From: Trichobilharzia regenti
Lineage: Eukaryota; Platyhelminthes; Trematoda; Strigeidida; Schistosomatidae
Length of the DNA stretch: 64,000 nucleotides
Assembly: GCA_944472135.2 (NCBI GenBank)
Contig: OX235270.1
Location: forward strand, 72,611,168-72,675,167
Direction: 5' to 3'
The notes beneath the pieces are model-generated. The model searched no databases, had not been told where the DNA came from, and was given only the letters and a program-made list of their open reading frames with translations. A program made the position numbers and the translations under genes. Positions 59,115 through 64,000 of this stretch are shown piece after piece. The stretch's first letter is position 1; every line of letters starts with the position of its first letter.

Positions 59115-59305
59115 GATTTGGTTTATTTCAGTTTTGATCACGGACTGGCGTCAGTTAGAGAACCATTGAAAACCAGGTAGCACTGTACAGCCATTTTGTC
59201 TTTGCGCAGAGCTCTTTAGCAGTACGCGCCCATCGGGGCTTGAACTCAGGACTTTCCGGTTACGAGGTAGGGGCGTAGATCATTCAGACACTGAGACTTG
59301 GTCCA
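59115..59305 (-). mobile_element. SM-alpha-like repeat, second copy
   Basis: The minus strand has box B-like GAGTTCAAGCC (near 59240), the hammerhead-position sequence CTAAAGA (near 59214), and CAGTGCTACCTGGTTTTCAA. It matches the layout at 57020-57190. The core is more degraded, with GAAA replaced by CAAAA. A third, short piece lies at 59455-59513 on the plus strand. Confidence 0.5.
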
Positions 59306-59454
59306 ACAGCCAATTGATTTAAACTTCTATTAATTCGTGATTTCAGCGCGACCACCAGCCAATGTCATCGGCCAGTATTTCTCTTCACGCCTGACCTGAT
59401 AAACCTCACTAGTTACTAATGAAGAGTCCGTAAATATGACAAAACAACTTTCCA

Positions 59455-59513
59455 GTACTTTCTGGCTTTCAATGATTCTCTCACTGACATCAATCCGTGA
59501 TCAAACTTGAAAT
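59455..59513 (+). repeat. SM-alpha-like 3' fragment
   Basis: The plus strand reads CCAGTACTTTCTGG... and ends near ATCCGTGATCAAACTTG, parallel to the 3' part of the copy at 59115-59305 but in the opposite orientation. Confidence 0.5.
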
Positions 59514-59529
59514 AAGCCGAACCCCTGCA

Positions 59530-60390
59530 AATAAAACCTTGAAAACTCTGGATTTTGTCAGTGTCTTCATCTAGAAGGGTTGCACCGTATGCATTCACTG
59601 AATACACGAGACTCTTCTCCGTTAACAAGTCAATTTCTGAGTTACTTAAGGAGATTGATACCTCCATGATGAAGTTAAACAACATGAAGATATCTGCCAT
59701 CGTTGACAGACACTACTGTTTGCCAACACTACAGATTACAATTCTCCATAAGCTGTTAAACGGCGGCGTGAGTCTTAACAGAGTGCTCTGGTTATAGCGA
59801 TATACTTTATCTACACTCCTTTCACGTCCAGACATTGGTGCAGTAACCTTCTATCAACGCAATCAAATTCCACCCCTCAACCAAGAATATGGATTACCCA
59901 GACATTAATTTATTCAATAAGTAGTCCATCAACCCAATCCTTAAATATCTCAGGTGTTATTGTATCAGGTGTCACTGCTTTGCGGCATTTTAGATTATAG
60001 ACAGCTTCCGCAAAATCAGTTAAAGTTGGACGACTGATGTCTACATACCATTTATGTAAGCACTGTATGCTGGGCATATTAGGTGTGGGTTAAGGCTGGT
60101 TAGATAGCTCCTTAGCGTTAGCTATAACATTCCATTTGCACATCTTAAGAAGTGATTAGGGCAGAGTTGTTTTCGAAAATTGTTTCACCTATTGTTGAAT
60201 TTTCACAATCCGTTTTTCTAGTGAATATAAGCAGCTGTCAGGAGTTACCTACAGCTGATGCCTTTCCCACCTCTTTAGCATTTGTCGCCCACCATCCAGA
60301 CTCCTATTCAGTTTACTATTGAGTAGCTATCGCTACTCATCATGTTCAAAACCCACGAAAAACACTCTTCTAGCGTCTCTCAGTTGAAAT
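59530..60390 (-). pseudogene. RTE-B LINE reverse-transcriptase fragment
   Basis: On the minus strand from 60390: 'LLNSKLNRSLDGG' (the connector block seen in the copy at about 27250), 'ANAKELSNQP', 'FAEAVYNLKCRKAVTPDTIT' (the Lys-x-Ala-x-Gly-Pro-Asp position, near 59990), 'VEFDCVDRRLLHQ' (motif A region), 'MLFNFIMEVSISLSNSEIDL' and 'LLDEDTDKIQS' (59416-59700). Stops and frame changes are throughout. Confidence 0.7.
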
Positions 60391-61629
60391 AAAGCAGTAC
60401 ATTCCTACACGTTAATGGAGGAATTTTAAATCATGACTAAACGCTAATATAACATTTGTGATATTTGTAAAACAAGTCATGATTATACACACGATATGCG
60501 TACGATTTTACTTACTTCAGCAAGCATAAGACTTCGTCTTGGAAACACAGAAAAATCAGAAGAAAACGTATCATTAAGGCAAACATTTCTTTTGTCTAAA
60601 TGTATGCTTAATACAAAGAGAATGAAAGCGAAAAAAAATTACTACTAATAGTAATAAAGAATAACTGTGGCATAATGCCTAAGAGTTAATTGACTAAAAA
60701 CATTTACACAAATATTTGCATTCAAGATAGTAATAGTGATAATAAAATACTAATACAAATATCACTATTGGTTTGAGGTAGATTACAAGTTTTATCCTGT
60801 TTAGGTAGTTCACACTATGTATATTTACTTACTCATTATCATCTATGGTGTATTCGTAAAGGAAATTAGTTAAGAACAAATTTAAAAAATAAAGGAATAA
60901 GTCGGTAACAGTGTCGAATACGAAGGAATACTTAACACAGGAAAATAATAATAAGTGTTAGCCAGCAACACAAAAGAAATACATGCAATTCAAAGGCTGG
61001 GGAAAATAACTCACAGAATCTTGTATAGATAAATTAAAAGTCAATAAAAATGAAAATCCTGTTTTTCACTTGTTTTTCTCCTTCACTATTCATCCAGTCT
61101 TTTTATCAAATAAACCAGGACAAGGGAATAAAATATAATGCAATTCGGTCAAAATGATGTTGATGGATATACAAACATTGAGAAACACACACACGCACAC
61201 ACATACAAACACGTTGACAAGAAAATACACAATCACAGAATTGAAAGCAGTTCATTTTTTTTCACACTTTACGAACAGAGAAAATAACCTAGTCATTACG
61301 TACAAGATAAGGGGAGACAGAAAAGAAAGAAAGACGGATCAATTAGTAGTCGTAGGTAGTTGTTATAGCTGCGGTAACAACAGTCCAGTAGACGCAGTGT
61401 TGCTGTGATATCAGTTAGTGTACAGTTGTCTGTTGTCCGTGCACAAAGGTAATCATACATGGGCTACATTATTTTCTGCTCTAGTTTTGCTGCTTTCTTA
61501 AGTGTTGAAAGAAGAAAAAAATCCTCTTACCCATATAATACAATTGGGATTTGTAAAAAGGAAATAGACGAAATGTTAATTTTTGTGATAAGTTATTTTT
61601 CTTCATTTGTTTGTTATACAAACAAACTT
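60391..61629 (+). other. Intergenic, AT-rich, with an AC microsatellite
   Basis: No gene recognised. An AC/CA simple repeat lies at about 61183-61206. This interval is downstream of the minus-strand exon at 61630 and probably includes its 3' UTR. Confidence 0.4.
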
Positions 61630-62289
61630 TTATGCAGAAGTTGATCCTAAAGTGCTACGCTGACTACATACCTCACGCATCAGTGGACTAAGACCGTCTA
61701 AGCTGAGCAATTTAGCGAATTCTGTCATTCGTATTTCTAATGTTCTTAAATCGATGAAGGCTATCAAGATACGCGCATAAAGCTCAGTAGCATATCTCAA
61801 TCGCTTAGAGCCTGCTTGCCATCGGATATAATTCCAGAGAAATAAACTATACGCTTGCCTAGCAGCGTATACAGGAGCACGTAGATCTTCAGTAAGAGAA
61901 TTATCCGAGAATAATTTGATAGCCAGTACACACATTCGGAGAATATCGTCTGAACCAACCAACTCGTCTAGATGATCAAAAGCTGCAAGAGTATTGGATT
62001 TATACAATTCAAATTCTTCACGTAAACCAATAGCATAATTTACTTGATTAGGGCGACAATTTGATACAGATCTGAAATTGTTACTATTATGAAGAAATTT
62101 AGAATATGTATCAGATATGCCATCATCTGAATCACTGATAGTTGTGCTAGGCGTAGCTACTTCGTCTAGCATTGAAACTGTAACAGTAGTTAATTGGCCA
62201 TCTAATTGCAGTACTGGATATCGTAATTTTCGAATATCTCGTTCAAAGAAGAAAGATGAATATAGTACAATTAATCCATAAATGTTTGT
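61630..62289 (-). CDS. Terminal exon resembling the C-terminal half of a nuclear-receptor ligand-binding domain
   Basis: On the minus strand a good acceptor (CTTTTTCAG) ends at 62290. The exon starts in phase 0 with Thr-Asn-Ile-Tyr-Gly and is open for 219 codons to the stop at 61630-61632. The last 100 residues resemble helices 8-12 of nuclear-receptor LBDs: 'ILRMCVLAIKLFSDN' (H8), 'APVYAARQAYSLFLWNYIRW' (H9), 'RYATELYARILIAFIDLRTL' (H10/11) and a short 'LDGLSPLMREV' like the AF-2 helix. An acidic Ser/Asp-rich insert of about 60 residues lies between the first segment and H8, unusual for the family. The DNA-binding domain and upstream LBD exons must lie beyond 62290. The specific receptor is not identified, and other helical proteins remain possible. 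Confidence 0.55.
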   Translation of the reverse strand, partial: TNIYGLIVLYSSFFFERDIRKLRYPVLQLDGQLTTVTVSMLDEVATPSTTISDSDDGISDTYSKFLHNSNNFRSVSNCRPNQVNYAIGLREEFELYKSNTLAAFDHLDELVGSDDILRMCVLAIKLFSDNSLTEDLRAPVYAARQAYSLFLWNYIRWQAGSKRLRYATELYARILIAFIDLRTLEIRMTEFAKLLSLDGLSPLMREVCSQRSTLGSTSA

Positions 62290-62904
62290 CTGAAAAAGAA
62301 AATACATACAAGAAACAATCAATTTTATTGGTAAAGTTTAACCAAAACAAATGTACTATGAAAAAGTCTCAAGAAGAATGTGGACAAGGATAGTATCTAG
62401 GAATAAAATTTTAGGCTACACATTTGGATGCACTGTGCAATTAGCAATGGAAGTCACTCTAATCACAAAAGGAATCTGCTAATACATTTTCATCACACTG
62501 GTAACATGCTGTAATATAGGCGTAATAAAACTGTTCATTTGGGATTTATTGAATATACTAATTATGTTTCTCAAACATGTATTGCCTCTAATGATTAAAA
62601 TTTGTTATTCATATGCACTTTTTGAGAGTTTAGCCTATGAAAGTTGTCTTGCAGTCAATTTCAATAATGCATTTTTCTCGTCTGGGTATTGTTAGAGAAA
62701 CTTTCTTGGGAGGATTACACAAGATATATGCACAACAGTGTTGTTGAATAAATAAGGAATATTCCCAGATACATCTTATCACAGTTTAGTCATGGATAGT
62801 GAAATCATGTCCATCGATGACCACGCATACGCACAGACAGACAGACACACGGATTTCAGTGCACCTTACGGAGACTAGTAACTACAGGGGCTGTATTCAT
62901 TTAG
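62290..62904 (+). other. Intronic for the minus-strand gene; no recognised element
   Basis: Contains a short CAGA microsatellite (62836-62849). No exon of the minus-strand gene is visible. Confidence 0.4.
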
Positions 62905-63212
62905 AAAGCACAAATGTTTGCAAGGCATCAATTCCTTCAATAACTCAGGATTTCGAGTGTAAACCAATAAATAAGTTTAAGAACAAGAAACAGTTAGGAA
63001 GACAAAGAAATGTGATAAGGACGTCACGACTTCATTTAACCTATTTCGTTCTAATTAGCAGGGAACGAAGGACAAAATTAAGTGTGTCAGTTGTAAATAA
63101 TACAGTCCAAAGTGAGAAATCACTAGAAAGTTCTTTAGAAAACTACAAGTATACTCAGATTAAAATATCCGATCTGCTCAATACCATAAAGGACAGTGAA
63201 AAAAGCAGCTGA
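62905..63212 (+). CDS. Possible terminal exon of an unrecognised plus-strand gene
   Basis: An acceptor-like TTCATTTAG ends at 62904 and opens into 102 codons with a stop at 63210-63212. The sequence is basic, with segments such as 'KPINKFKNKKQLGRQRN' and 'LISRERRTKL'. In phase 1 it would join the candidate donor at 37853 in frame. It lies opposite the minus-strand gene's intron and no domain is recognised, so it may be chance. Confidence 0.25.
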
Positions 63213-63223
63213 AATGGAGTGAT

Positions 63224-63420
63224 ACTATTTATTTTATCTTTTATTTTGATTATAGCTTGATTCCACACCGCATTTTTGGTACAAGTATGGAATCTTCAGC
63301 ATGTGATATCGGTAGCCCAAATTATGCAGGCCAACCATTGATATCAGGTGTGCGTCGGCAAGGATCGAACCCCGGACCATGTGCATGGTCGGCGACAGTC
63401 CTAACCACTGTGCTACTACT
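63224..63420 (-). mobile_element. tRNA-derived SINE, family 1, copy 4, with 7-bp target-site duplication
   Basis: Same unit as at 27480-27673, with GATCGAACCCCGGACC and AGTCCTAACCACTGTGC on the plus strand. GAGTGAT occurs at 63217-63223 and 63421-63427, a plausible target-site duplication. Confidence 0.78.
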
Positions 63421-63427
63421 GAGTGAT

Positions 63428-64000
63428 TAATATAAGCGGCTGACGTACTTGCTAATCAGTTCGAAGTGACCCAAACTCCGGACGGTGGTTTTGCTCACTC
63501 GCAGGTGACCGAATCAGTTCAAGCCACCCTAATGTCGTAGCCAAGAAGATAGAGATAAGGAGAAGTATACATGTCTATTAAATTGATTTACTGCAAAAAG
63601 TGACATTAATGTGGTCTGAAATAAATATTGGTGGTGGTTGTGACGGTGGAGATCCACTCTTTTTTTTCTACAAACGTTGAATATATTACCATATTAGACT
63701 TTCCCTCTGTTTCGAATTTCTTGTTACCTCTGTCAGTATTTTGTTTTTCTCGTCAGTGTGCAGTGCCATTTCAAAGTAATAATTTGAGCTTCGCACACCT
63801 CTTCACCTGTCCTTATCCAAATACAACTGGTAAACATATTATACACAGAATACTATAAGTTAGTAACACTAATTACTAACGCTCGCCAAAGTAATGAAGG
63901 AACACAAAATACTCCAATTTGTTTATTTAGTGAATTTTACTCAAAAAATATCCATTTGGTAAATTAGATGTATTACTATTTCACTTTTCACATAAGTTTT
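63428..64000 (+). other. No recognised gene
   Basis: The plus ORF 63628-63858 has no motif. It is probably intron of the minus-strand gene. Confidence 0.35.

Noticed and set aside
61154..61408. 84-aa plus ORF with a His/Thr run
   Set aside because: It starts in an AC microsatellite and has no motif.

Overview
The window looks like a repeat-rich piece of a trematode genome, most likely a schistosome. The support is AT-rich, intron-containing DNA with a 41-nt mini-intron, and many flatworm-type retroelements: two RTE-clade LINE groups (called RTE-A and RTE-B here, local labels), CR1/Jockey-type LINEs, Penelope-like elements (PLEs), a CsRn1/Boudicca-like Ty3/Gypsy element, tRNA-derived SINEs and SM-alpha-like repeats. 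No prokaryotic features are present.

Layout. Positions 1-13141 are a head-to-tail array of a 3,409-bp unit, three complete copies plus a 2.9-kb partial copy. Each unit carries a BEL/Pao-type gag (DUF1759-like) and a long LTR-like block, with no protease, reverse transcriptase or integrase. Every copy that covers the site has the same in-frame TGA in gag, and every copy has the same damaged zinc knuckle. From 13.1 to 21.3 kb there are decayed Gypsy and RTE fragments and a 5'-truncated CR1-type LINE whose 702-aa reverse-transcriptase frame is open (17776-19884, minus).

From 21387 to 31320 (plus) lies the best host gene: a five-exon PSME3IP1/FAM192A (NIP30) homologue of 243 aa. Its 7.6-kb first intron contains RTE-B and SINE insertions, all antisense to the gene. 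From 31.4 to 37.4 kb there are only repeat fragments. At 37430 a plus-strand exon of an unrecognised gene ends exactly where an RTE-A fragment begins.

From 37.9 to 60.4 kb is a nested retroelement graveyard: four RTE-A copies (one pair forming inverted near-identical 1.2-kb arms), PLE fragments, a Gypsy remnant, a CR1 element split by a solo-LTR-like insertion, SINEs and SM-alpha-like repeats with decayed hammerhead cores. At 61630-62289 (minus) is a terminal exon that resembles the C-terminal part of a nuclear-receptor ligand-binding domain.

I see no operon, defence system or CRISPR array. The most unusual content is the tandem LTR-gag array, a SINE family whose body matches the 5' UTR of an RTE LINE and which has a perfect 12-bp target-site duplication, and possible ribozyme relics in PLE and SM-alpha-like repeats.
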